Below, in pieces: positions 8,735-18,270 of a stretch of 64,000 nucleotides of DNA. How positions within the stretch are numbered: position 1 is the stretch's first letter; each line of letters begins with the position of its first letter. The notes beneath the pieces were generated by a model. The model saw only the letters and a program-made list of their open reading frames with translations. It was not told the origin of the DNA and made no database searches. The stretch comes from RBG-16-66-20 sp040752005 (GTDB lineage: Bacteria; Pseudomonadota; Gammaproteobacteria; Burkholderiales; SG8-39). The translations under genes were made by a program, and so were the position numbers. Where the stretch lies: contig JBFMFX010000008.1 of NCBI GenBank assembly GCA_040752005.1, positions 62,001-126,000 on the forward strand, written 5' to 3'.

Positions 8735-10657
8735 ATGCCCGCAAGCGGACGAGACATTCCGGTCGAAGCGTTGAACGAGCGGCGCAAGGAGGCGGTGCGG
8801 CTGAGGCTTGCCGGTGCGACCGTCGAGCAGGCGGCGAAGAAAACGGGGCTGAGCGCGCCCACCGTCATCGCCGCGTTCAAGGCCTGGCGCGCCGGCGGCT
8901 GGGCGGCGGTGCCGGTGGCTCCGCGCGGCCGCGGTGCCGCGAGCGCGCCGCCGGCCGGGCAAGCCGTCGCACCGCGCGCGCCGCTGCGCGTCGTCCTGTG
9001 CGGCGATGCGGGCGCCGGCAAGAGCACGCTTCTTGCCCGTCTTCAGCGCGCCTCGCGCCGGTACGAGCTGATAGAGGTGCCCTCTCGCGCGCCGCACGCG
9101 CGCGAGCTTGCCGAAGCGGCCCGCGCCGCGGACGCCGCCCTCGTCGTGATGGATGCGCGCGATGGGCTGCGGTCGGCTGCGCACCGGCACGCGCTGCTCG
9201 CCGCGCTGTTCGGCGGCGGCGAGATCGCGCTCGCGGTGAACAAGATGGACCTCGCCGGCTACTCCGAGGCGCGCTTTCGTGAAATCGAGGCGCAGTTTCG
9301 CGACCTCGCGGCGCGCGCCGGTCTCGCCGCCCACGCGGTGATCCCGCTCAGCGCCCGGCGCGGCGCGAACCTCGCCGCCGCGGCGCGCGAGATGCGCTGG
9401 TACCGCGGCCCCGCGCTCACCGGCTGGCTCGAATCGCTCGAACCGCAGGCCGAACGGCTGCGCCGAGAGCCGCTGCGCTTCGCGGTCGAGGGCGTACACG
9501 CGCCCTCGGGCGATGCGCCCGCGCTCGCCGGCCGGATCGCGAGCGGGCTCGCCCGAGTCGGCATGCCGGTGTGCGTGCTGCCCTCAGGCCGCGCAAGCCG
9601 CATCGAGCGCATCCTCGGCCCGCAGGGCGAGCGCGAAGCGGCGGGCCCGGGGGAGCAGGTGGCGCTTGCGCTCGCCGGCGGGCCGGGCGCTTCGGCCGGC
9701 GATCTCGTCTGCGCCGCGGAGGCGCGCGCCGAGGTCGCGGACCAGTTCGAGGCGGCGCTCTTCTGGACGGGCGAGGAACCGCTGCTCAGAGGCCGCACCT
9801 ACGAGTTGCGCATCGCGGCGCGCGCCGCCGCCGCCACCGTCGCGCCGCTCAAGTACCGGCTCGACGCGGACACGCTGGAGCACGTCGCCGCCGAGACGCT
9901 CGAGCCGAACCAGATCGGCGTGTGCGAGATCGAACTCGACCGGCCGATCGCGTTCGATCCCTTCGCGCGCAATCGCGCGACCGGCGGCTTCGAGCTGCGC
10001 GACCCGCAAACCGAACGCGGCGTCGGCATCGGCGTACTGCGGTTTGCGCTGCGGCGCGCGCACAACGTGCACTGGCAGCATGTGGACGTGGACAAGGCGG
10101 CGCGCGCGCGCCTCAAGCGCCAGCGCCCGTGCGTGCTGTGGCTCACCGGGCTGTCCGGCGCCGGCAAGTCCACGGTGGCGAACCTGGTGGAGAAAAGGCT
10201 CCATGCCGCCGGCTACCACACCTATCTCTTGGATGGCGACAACGTCAGGCACGGGCTGAACAAGGACCTCGGCTTCACCGCCGCCGACCGCGTCGAGAAC
10301 ATCCGGCGCATCGCCGAGGTGGCGAAGCTGATGGTGGACGCCGGCCTCATCGTCATCACGGCGTTCATCTCGCCGTTTCGCGCCGAGCGGCGCATGGCGC
10401 GCGCGCTGCTCGCGCCAGGCGAGTTCTTCGAGGTGCACGTGGATGCGCCGCTGGAGCTGGCCGAGCAGCGCGACCCGAAGGGCCTCTACCGCAAGGCGCG
10501 CCGCGGCGAGATCAAGAACTTCACCGGCATAGATTCACCCTACGAGCCGCCGGAGCAGCCCGAGATCCACCTCGACACCGCGCGCGCCTCTCCCGAGCAG
10601 GCCGCCGAGCAGGTGATCGCGGCGCTTCGCCGCGCCGGGATCGTCGCCCGCGCCTGA
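8735..10657 (+). CDS. HTH - degenerate CysN GTPase - CysC (adenylylsulfate kinase) fusion
   Basis: A 640-residue fusion. Residues ~8-65 form a helix-turn-helix like that of IS630-type transposases (RRKEAVRLRLAGATVEQAAK, then FKAWRAGGWAAV). Residues ~85-440 resemble CysN, the GTPase subunit of ATP sulfurylase, with P-loop GDAGAGKST and NKMD. However, only about ten residues separate the P-loop helix from the G3 region, where CysN normally has ~65 more containing switch I. DTPGH is replaced by EVPSRAPH, so GTP hydrolysis as in CysN is doubtful. Residues ~465-640 are a complete APS kinase: P-loop GLSGAGKST, DGDNVRHGLNKDLGF, FISPFRAER and NFTGIDSPYEPP. Expected activity: ATP + APS gives PAPS. No cysD is adjacent. 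Start ATG 8735; the HTH is in frame without a break. Confidence 0.85.
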   Translation: MPASGRDIPVEALNERRKEAVRLRLAGATVEQAAKKTGLSAPTVIAAFKAWRAGGWAAVPVAPRGRGAASAPPAGQAVAPRAPLRVVLCGDAGAGKSTLLARLQRASRRYELIEVPSRAPHARELAEAARAADAALVVMDARDGLRSAAHRHALLAALFGGGEIALAVNKMDLAGYSEARFREIEAQFRDLAARAGLAAHAVIPLSARRGANLAAAAREMRWYRGPALTGWLESLEPQAERLRREPLRFAVEGVHAPSGDAPALAGRIASGLARVGMPVCVLPSGRASRIERILGPQGEREAAGPGEQVALALAGGPGASAGDLVCAAEARAEVADQFEAALFWTGEEPLLRGRTYELRIAARAAAATVAPLKYRLDADTLEHVAAETLEPNQIGVCEIELDRPIAFDPFARNRATGGFELRDPQTERGVGIGVLRFALRRAHNVHWQHVDVDKAARARLKRQRPCVLWLTGLSGAGKSTVANLVEKRLHAAGYHTYLLDGDNVRHGLNKDLGFTAADRVENIRRIAEVAKLMVDAGLIVITAFISPFRAERRMARALLAPGEFFEVHVDAPLELAEQRDPKGLYRKARRGEIKNFTGIDSPYEPPEQPEIHLDTARASPEQAAEQVIAALRRAGIVARA

Positions 10658-10902
10658 GGGACGCGGCGGGCCGAAGGTATCTGCCCGTCTTGTGCGCCCG
10701 CCTCGCGCCTCGCGATTGCCTCGCCCGAGGTGCCGTGCGAGGTCCTCGCCGCCAGACATCGCACGCTCGACCAGGCAGGGAGCGCGTTCTCGCCGCGGCG
10801 CGGCTTGCCGACGCCGACGAGTTCCTCGAGCGGCTGGCGCGAGGCGAGGATCCTTGGTGACATCATTTCCCCTATCGGGGTCGAAGACCGGGAAGTGCTC
10901 AA

Positions 10903-11184
10903 GTGATCGTCCTGGACACCTCACGTCTTGGTGAGGGCGGACGGCTCTAACTTCCGGCCGCCGCCGAGGTCTGGCGCGGAGCACCGCTCGCCGACGGTCC
11001 GGTCGAACTCGCTGTCGACGGCAACGTCGCCGTGCGCGCCGTCGGTCTGGGTGGCCTGCCGGGCGACCCCGTCGATCGGCTGATCGTCGCGACGGCACTG
11101 CGCCATGGCGCGGCGCTGGTGACCGCCGACGAGCGCCCTCTCGGCTGGCGTCATCCCATGGTTCGGCACGACGCGCGGCTGTAA
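10903..11184 (+). pseudogene. PIN-domain toxin (VapC-type) remnant with partner antitoxin tail
   Basis: The frame starting GTG 10903 begins VIVLDTS, the classic PIN start, hits a TAA at 10948-10950, then continues in the same frame as a recognisable PIN C-terminus: GLPGDPVDRLIVATALRHGA followed by LVTADERPLGW and a stop at 11182-11184. The middle of the domain is largely missing. The preceding frame ends RILGDIISPIGVEDREVLK at 10906 and overlaps the toxin start as GTGA, as expected for the C-terminus of a Phd/VapB-like antitoxin; its N-terminal part (10658-10850) cannot be recognised. Taken together this is a dead toxin-antitoxin module. Confidence 0.7.
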
Positions 11185-11399
11185 CAGGGCCGGTCCGCGG
11201 TCGAGCGAGGCCGGCGGAGTTGCCTCAGACAACTTCGGCGGCTCTGCCGCCAAAGGTACCCGAGGCGCAAATCGCTCCGGAGGCGCACCCGGATCGTTCC
11301 AAACACGGCGAACGAGCGGGGTCCATTTGCGTATCCGTTTAGGCCGAAGCCGAGCAGCGCGAACCAGATCCGGATGCAGCGCATTGCATTTAGTTGCGT

Positions 11400-11405
11400 T
11401 ATTAT
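11400..11405 (+). promoter_or_regulatory. -10 box of the arsR-P1B ATPase operon
   Basis: TATTAT, exactly 6 nt before the ATG at 11412, in a patch far richer in A+T than its surroundings (11381-11415). This geometry predicts a leaderless transcript. TACAAT at 11405-11410 is an alternative but would sit on the start codon. The ArsR-type repressor encoded here presumably binds over this region; only imperfect dyads (TGCAT ... ATGCA) are visible. Confidence 0.5.
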
Positions 11406-11411
11406 ACAATT

Positions 11412-11837
11412 ATGCATGTAGTGAACGTCCCTCTCGCGGTTGTTTTTCAAGCGCTTGGCGATCCAACCCGCATTCGGGTGCTTCGTGTGCTGGCGACGGG
11501 AAGCGAGGAGGCCTGCCTTTGCGAGCTTGTCGATAGCCTGCTCGAGCCGCAATACAAGCTCTCGCGGCATCTAAAGGTGTTGCGCCAGGTTGGCCTGCTC
11601 GCCGCGGAGAAGGACGGCCGGTTTGTCTACCACCGGCTCGTGACGAGCCATACCCACCTAAAGAGGCTATACGCCGCGATCCGCGCGCTTCCGGACAGCG
11701 ATGGGACGTTTGCGGCAGATCTGCGGCGCTTCAGAGAGCGCATGTGCTTGCGCGAGGCGGGCAGGTGCCGCGTGGGGATCCAGACACCGTCGCTGGCAGT
11801 ACCGCAGCACGATTCCCGAGCGAGGAAGAGAGCATGA
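11412..11837 (+). CDS. ArsR/SmtB-family metal-responsive repressor
   Basis: A 141-residue winged-helix regulator. The region FQALGDPTRIRVLRVLA is the typical ArsR opening, followed by EEACLCELVDSL containing a CLC metal-binding style segment, the recognition helix LSRHLKVLRQVGLL, and the wing EKDGRFVYHRL. Such proteins repress metal-efflux operons until Zn, Cd, Pb or As(III) binds. The start ATG 11412 sits 6 nt after a -10 box, with no ribosome site; the frame is also open from TTG 11394. Its TGA overlaps the ATG of the small ORF (ATGA), which overlaps the ATPase start in turn, so it almost certainly controls the P1B ATPase. Confidence 0.88.
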   Translation: MHVVNVPLAVVFQALGDPTRIRVLRVLATGSEEACLCELVDSLLEPQYKLSRHLKVLRQVGLLAAEKDGRFVYHRLVTSHTHLKRLYAAIRALPDSDGTFAADLRRFRERMCLREAGRCRVGIQTPSLAVPQHDSRARKRA

Positions 11838-11931
11838 GCCCGTTACACAGTCTGTTCTTTGAACGACGACAAAGCGATGCACTGATGGCCGAGGAAGCTC
11901 TTGCATTGACGAAACTTCCAGGAGTTGCTCG

Positions 11932-11935
<4 letters not shown>
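11834..11935 (+). CDS. 33-codon small ORF between arsR and the P1B ATPase
   Basis: ATG 11834 overlaps the arsR stop as ATGA, and its own TGA (11933-11935) overlaps the ATPase ATG at 11932 as ATGA. A ribosome site (GAGGAAGAG) precedes its start, and AGGAG precedes the ATPase start inside its 3' end. The product begins MSPLHSLFFERRQSDALMAE and ends LPGVAR; it has no Cys or membrane segment, one His, and no family I recognise. Two tight stop-start overlaps suggest it is translated, either as a small protein or as a coupling device that passes ribosomes from arsR to the ATPase gene. Confidence 0.55.
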
Positions 11936-14382
<2,447 letters not shown>

Positions 14383-14389
14383 GAGTTTC

Positions 14390-14626
14390 ATGAACGAGGG
14401 GGGTCGCGCGGCACCGCCATGGCGCTGGGCGCGCGGAGTGGCAGCGGCAATTGTCCTCGCCGATGTGGCGACGAAGGAGCTCGTCGAGGCGACATTTGCA
14501 CACGGCGAGTATTGGCCCGCGTTCAACGTCGCCGACATCGGCATCACGCTGGGCGCGGCAGCGCTCATCCTGGACGCGATGTTCATCGCGCCGCGCAAAG
14601 GCGCGTCGCAACGAGCGCCGAGGTGA
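14390..14626 (+). pseudogene. signal peptidase II (lspA-like) with internal deletion
   Basis: The 78-residue product joins an LspA-like N-terminus (RGVAAAIVLADVATKELVEA) straight to an LspA-like C-terminus (HGEYWPAFNVADIGITLGAA). The last part keeps the FNxAD catalytic aspartate motif, but the central half of the ~160-residue enzyme, including the first catalytic aspartate and two membrane spans, is absent. lspA homologues commonly follow Pb/Cd P-type ATPases (as in pbr operons), which fits its place 7 bp after the pump. I judge it non-functional as a peptidase. Confidence 0.7.
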
Positions 14627-14628
14627 CC

Positions 14629-14969
14629 ATGAGCTGGCCCGGTCTCGAGCCTGTCCTTTCGTTGCTCTCGGCGCTGGCGTCGCTTCCAGCGGCCCGGTAC
14701 TACGCCCGCGCCCTCGGCGCCGCGGCCGTGCGCCCGGTGCGTGGAGCACACGGCCGCATCTCGCGCTTGGTGCAAGACCCAAAGTGGAGGCGCACGCTCG
14801 TTGCGTACCTCGGCGGCACGGCCCTCGCGGCGGCGGCCGTTTCCGCGCTGAACATGGCGTTCGGGCGCGTCGCGGCCGACGAAGCGGCATTGGGCGCGGT
14901 GCTCGTTGCCGTGCGTTTGCCACTGCGTTCGGAACGCTCGCGCTGTATCGCGCGGCGAAACCTCGCTGA
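14629..14969 (+). pseudogene. small membrane protein gene, frameshifted
   Basis: ATG 14629 follows the lspA remnant by 2 bp. The frame reads MSWPGLEPVLSLLSALASLP (hydrophobic), a basic linker, then a second hydrophobic stretch GGTALAAAAVSALNMAFG. Near 14911-14915 the sensible reading moves to another frame, giving FATAFGTLALYRAAKPR and a stop at 14967-14969. Without the shift, the first frame runs on into the zinc-ribbon gene. Either a real frameshift or a sequencing error. Function unknown; it belongs to the metal-resistance operon by position. Confidence 0.45.
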
Positions 14970-14994
14970 CCTGATCCGATCCGAAGGAGATGCC

Positions 14995-15234
14995 ATGAAT
15001 TGCCCCGTATGCCGAGATGTGGCGCTCGCCATGACCGAGCGCCAGGGTGTCGAGATTGACTACTGCCCGAAGTGCCGCGGTGTGTGGCTCGACCGCGGAG
15101 AGCTCGACAAGATCATAGAAAAGAGCTTTGCCCAGCAAGGGGCGCCCTCACCCGCGGAGCCGCGGCACGACGAGCACTCTGGCGCCCACCACGGTTACCG
15201 CCGCAAATCCTGGCTGAGCGACATCTTCGACTGA
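14995..15234 (+). CDS. zinc-ribbon (TFIIB-type) small protein
   Basis: 79 residues. The N-terminal two-CxxC zinc ribbon is clear: CPVC at 3-6 and CPKC at about 24-27, followed by the hallmark GVWLDRGELDKII of zf-TFIIB proteins. The C-terminal tail is His/Glu-rich (HDEHSGAHHGY). Such proteins are widespread near metal-resistance and stress genes; no enzymatic role is established. A strong Shine-Dalgarno (AAGGAGA) five bases before ATG 14995 fixes the start and argues against fusion to the upstream frame. Confidence 0.8.
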   Translation: MNCPVCRDVALAMTERQGVEIDYCPKCRGVWLDRGELDKIIEKSFAQQGAPSPAEPRHDEHSGAHHGYRRKSWLSDIFD

Positions 15235-15255
15235 GATAGCAGGCAGGCTCCGCCC

Positions 15256-15830
15256 ATGCAGCGCCCTACCGTCCGGCCCGCAACGTCCGCTGTGCACCCC
15301 GTTCCCCGCGACGCGAGCTTCGACCGCACTCTTGCGTTCCGCTCGCGACCTGGCGAATTCATCTCCGATCGCTGCCGCCGTCACGGCACCGACCTCTTCG
15401 AAACGTGCCTGCTTCTACAGAAGACAACCTGCATGACGGGACCACGAGGGACCAAGCCTCTTTGCGATTCCGATAAATTCATACGGCAGGGGGCGACGCC
15501 GCGCCGGGTGCAAAAGACGCCGTTCGGCGAAGGCGGCGTGCAGGTCTGGATCATGAGGCACACCGTCATCGCACGGCGATGCTCATATCGCTGCCGACGG
15601 ATGCTCGGATCGGGGATCTCGCCGCCGCGAGCGCGCGCCGCTGGCGCGCCGTGATGCCTCGCTGACAAAAGCGCAACGCGTCTTGCTTTACGACGAAGCG
15701 CGGTGGGTCCTGACGGCCGTGGTGTGCGCTTGGGCGGGCGCACCGCTCGCAGAGGAACAGGCGCCCCCAGGGACGCTACGCGAATCTTTCGCAGCACTCC
15801 ATCAAGTTCGCGATCGCAGGCTTCGCGCCG
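15256..15830 (+). pseudogene. CYP152-type cytochrome P450 (fatty-acid peroxygenase) remnant
   Basis: The first ~95 codons match the N-terminal half of CYP152 enzymes: VPRDASFDRTLAF, then FISDRCRRHGTDLFETCLLL, MTGPRG and RRVQKTPFGEGGVQ. After GGVQ the frame is lost; a later frame from about 15683 resumes with LYDEARWVLTAVVCAWAG, another CYP152 segment. The haem-binding cysteine loop and the whole C-terminal half are missing. A multi-frameshift, truncated pseudogene. Confidence 0.65.
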
Positions 15831-15914
15831 CGAGGCGAGATCGAGCCGAGTATGCGCGGCTTCATTCTGTCCGAGTCGGAGATCACGCTCAGCGCGAATG
15901 TGGATCACGAGTGA
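15771..15914 (+). pseudogene. unidentified C-terminal gene fragment
   Basis: Directly after the P450 debris an open frame reads GRYANLSQHSIKFAIAGF and continues APRGEIEP, SMRGFILSESEITLSANVD to a TGA at 15912-15914. It has the look of a conserved C-terminus rather than chance sequence, but I do not recognise the family. No start of its own is evident; probably the tail of another truncated gene. Confidence 0.3.
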
Positions 15915-16462
15915 AGCCAGTTGTAGTGATGGGTCCAGCGCTCGAGCATGGCTTGACACTCTGAGGAGTGAGGGTAGGAACGCCGTAGGCCCATTCGCGC
16001 AGCGCCGACGGGATGAAGCGCTCGGCCTTGCCGTTGGTCTGAGGCCGATAGAGGCTCGTGAAGCTGTGCTCGATGCCCAGGTGCCGGCAGGCTCGGGCAA
16101 AGCCGCCTAGCGCGAAACGCCGAGTCGTTGTCGGTGAGGATGCGATGCACCCGTACGCCAAGCGATCGAAAGTAGGCGACGGTGTTCTGCACGAACCGCG
16201 CGGCGCCTACCTTTCGCCCGTCGGCAGTTTGCCGCAATGCGCACCTGGGTCAGGGCCGGCGGCGCAGCTCTACGATCGCCAGCGCCTTGGCCTTGCCGAT
16301 GGCCTTCGGGCTGAGCCTGGGGTGCGAGGAGCGATCGAGCAGGCCGACTTCGCCGTGAGCCAGAAACCGCCCCAGCCACTTGCGGGCTGTCGGCGGGCTG
16401 ACGGCCGCCCCGGCTGCGGCCTCGCCTAGCCTCAGCCCTCGTTCCACTATGCTTCGGACCAT
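15900..16462 (-). pseudogene. IS481-type transposase, broken by frameshifts and deletion
   Basis: Read on the minus strand: an N-terminal helix-turn-helix part from 16462 (GLRLGEAAAGAAVSPPTARKW, GEVGLLDRSSHPRLSP) gives way, after a deletion of the first DDE segment, to a frame from 16237 with YFRSLGVRVHRILTDNDSAFR. Another frame (16161 onward) holds RHLGIEHSFTSLYRPQTNGKAERFI, and the final HHYN motif sits in the previous frame. All are IS481 hallmarks. At least two frameshifts plus loss of central sequence make it inactive. Matching inverted repeats lie just outside its 5' end. Confidence 0.8.
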
Positions 16463-16503
16463 TTCGATTCGACAAGCGAGCGTGAGTCGTGCACTCCTGT
16501 GGA

Positions 16504-16580
16504 TGTTCGTTCGGCTGAGCCCCCGCAGAGGTTGGTCTGGTTGATTCCTTCCAGTCTCTCAGACTCAGCCCGAACGAACA
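16504..16580. repeat. inverted repeat pair at the IS481 remnant end
   Basis: TGTTCGTTCGGCTGAG at 16504-16519 is matched on the opposite strand by CTCAGCCCGAACGAACA at 16564-16580 (one extra G). IS481 elements end in repeats of this kind. One arm probably is the terminal repeat of the remnant transposase; the other may come from a second, now lost, element end. Between them are 44 bp without coding content. Confidence 0.55.
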
Positions 16581-16614
16581 GAAACAACCTATTGGACCAT
16601 CACACTTTAGAGCA

Positions 16615-16620
16615 TATAAT
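16615..16620 (+). promoter_or_regulatory. -10 box of the czc-like cluster
   Basis: A perfect TATAAT, 6 nt before the GTG at 16627. This predicts a leaderless mRNA for the first gene of the czc cluster. It lies only 35 bp past the IS481-type inverted repeat. Confidence 0.55.
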
Positions 16621-16626
16621 CGCCGC

Positions 16627-16938
16627 GTGAAGCGCTTCGTCGCATCGCTGCTTGTGCTTTTGCTCCTTGCCGGTCTCTTCGGCGTCCCGAGCATGCAGGC
16701 CGCGCCGGACAAGCATGGCGCGCCAACAGCCTATTCGCAGGAAAGTGCCGGGAACCACACGGAAGACTCACCCGCCTGTTCACACGCGGGTCACGTCGCT
16801 TCTCACTTCGTCGCCCTGCCGATGATCGCGCTGGACGTATCCGTGCCAGCGGATGAACAGCACCTCATGCATGGCGACGCCGCAGTTTTCTCCGCCCCCG
16901 TAGCAGCGCCTTTCCACCCTCCGCGCGCGCTCGACTGA
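16627..16938 (+). CDS. small secreted protein, CzcI-like
   Basis: 103 residues with an obvious signal peptide (MKRFVASLLVLLLLAGLFG, cleavage after QAA) and a short mature part with several His and one Cys (CSHAGHVASH). It stands directly before czcC, as CzcI does in classical cobalt-zinc-cadmium clusters, where a small periplasmic protein modulates expression. Similarity is by size, signal peptide, His content and position only, so the name is tentative. GTG start, 6 nt after TATAAT. Confidence 0.5.
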   Translation: MKRFVASLLVLLLLAGLFGVPSMQAAPDKHGAPTAYSQESAGNHTEDSPACSHAGHVASHFVALPMIALDVSVPADEQHLMHGDAAVFSAPVAAPFHPPRALD

Positions 16939-17009
16939 GCGCAGCGTCTTCCTGATCGATAGTTTTCGCGCGCGGCATACCGCCGCGTTCGCGCGCACGG
17001 AGGGCTATC

Positions 17010-18254
17010 ATGGTGTACCGCGCCGCCGTCGGCGCTTTGATGTCTTGCCTTGCGATGGGCGTTCACGCCCAGGCGCGGCTGCTTACGTTCGACGAGGCCT
17101 TGCGCCGCGCCGAGGACGTTGCGCCACCGGTCAGCGCGGCGCAGGCGCAGCTCGCAGCCGGCGAGGCGGAACTGAAAGAGGCGAACGCGCTCCTGTGGAG
17201 CAACCCCGTCCTGAGCGCCAACCTCACGCACCGCCGGATTCCGCAAGTCGGGCTGTCGGACGCGCGCGCGAGCGAATGGGCGTTCGGTATCGCACAGGCT
17301 TTCGAGACCGGCGGCCAGAGCGCTCATCGCAGGGCGGTGGCCAGCGCGGTGCGGGAGGCGCTCGCCTATGCCGTCGCCGAAGCGAAGCGGCGACTGCGCG
17401 CCGAGGTGAGCCAGAGGTTCTTCCGCACGCTCGCGCTGCAGCAACGCGTGCAGATCGAGCGGGAGGCGCAGCGAATCGCCGAGGAAGCGTCCTCGCTCGT
17501 CGCGAAACGCGTCGCCGCCGGGGAGGACAGCCGGCTCGACGGCAACCTGGCGCGCATCGAGGCGGAGCGCGCGCGCAACCAGGCTGCCGCCGCCCGCGAG
17601 GCGCACATGCAGGCGCGGGCAGAGCTCGCCGCAATCCTCCAGTTGCCGCTCGACGCGCTGCCGGAACTTGCCGGCGAACTCGCCCCGCCCGCGCCGGCTG
17701 CGCGCGAGGCCGCGCTTGAGGGACTTTCGCGCCGCCCGGACCTGCTGGCACTCGAGCGGCGCGTAGCTGCGGCGCGCGAGCGCGTGCAGCTCGAGCGGGC
17801 GGCCCGCGCGCCCGACCTTACCCTCGGCGTCGTCGGCGGGCGCGAGCAGCCCTCCCAGACGTTCACGACACTCGCGATCTCGGTCCCGCTGCCGATCTAC
17901 AAGCGCAACGACGCCGCGATCGGCCGCGCGGTGGCGGAGCTCACCCAGGCCGAACTCGAGCTCCGCGCGGCGCAAAGCGGTGCGCGCGCGGAGCTCGCCG
18001 GTCTCCTGGACCGCTACGCAACGCTGGAAGAGCGCGTGCGCCGGCTCGCCACTGAGGTGCTGCCGGCGGTCGAAGAGAACCTGCGCCTCTCCCGGCGCGC
18101 TCGCGAGGCGGGCGAAATCGCCGTGCCGCAGCTGCTGCTCGTCATGCGCCAGGCGGTGGAGGCCCGGCGCGAGCTGCTCGAAGCGCAAACCGAGCAACGC
18201 CTCGTCGCAACCGCCATCGAGGCGGTCGCTGCGCGGCAGCACTCCAGCCCCTGA
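17010..18254 (+). CDS. czcC: CzcC-like outer-membrane efflux protein
   Basis: A 414-residue TolC-family outer-membrane factor with an N-terminal signal peptide (cleavage near VHAQA). Two repeated OEP domains are visible: LTFDEALRRAEDVAPPVSAA, and a second unit with the family phrase LAISVPLPIYKRNDAAIGRA. Long coiled-coil helices lie between. It forms the exit duct for the RND pump encoded downstream. It is 16 bp upstream of the membrane-fusion gene, so the genes form one operon with czcB, czcA and czcD. Confidence 0.85.
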   Translation: MVYRAAVGALMSCLAMGVHAQARLLTFDEALRRAEDVAPPVSAAQAQLAAGEAELKEANALLWSNPVLSANLTHRRIPQVGLSDARASEWAFGIAQAFETGGQSAHRRAVASAVREALAYAVAEAKRRLRAEVSQRFFRTLALQQRVQIEREAQRIAEEASSLVAKRVAAGEDSRLDGNLARIEAERARNQAAAAREAHMQARAELAAILQLPLDALPELAGELAPPAPAAREAALEGLSRRPDLLALERRVAAARERVQLERAARAPDLTLGVVGGREQPSQTFTTLAISVPLPIYKRNDAAIGRAVAELTQAELELRAAQSGARAELAGLLDRYATLEERVRRLATEVLPAVEENLRLSRRAREAGEIAVPQLLLVMRQAVEARRELLEAQTEQRLVATAIEAVAARQHSSP

Positions 18255-18270
18255 TCCATCTCAAGGCGAA

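Noticed and set aside
15889..16712. Several overlapping mid-size open frames that look like separate genes
   Set aside because: All coding signal is explained as pieces of one IS481-type transposase in shifting frames; the rest are antisense shadows.
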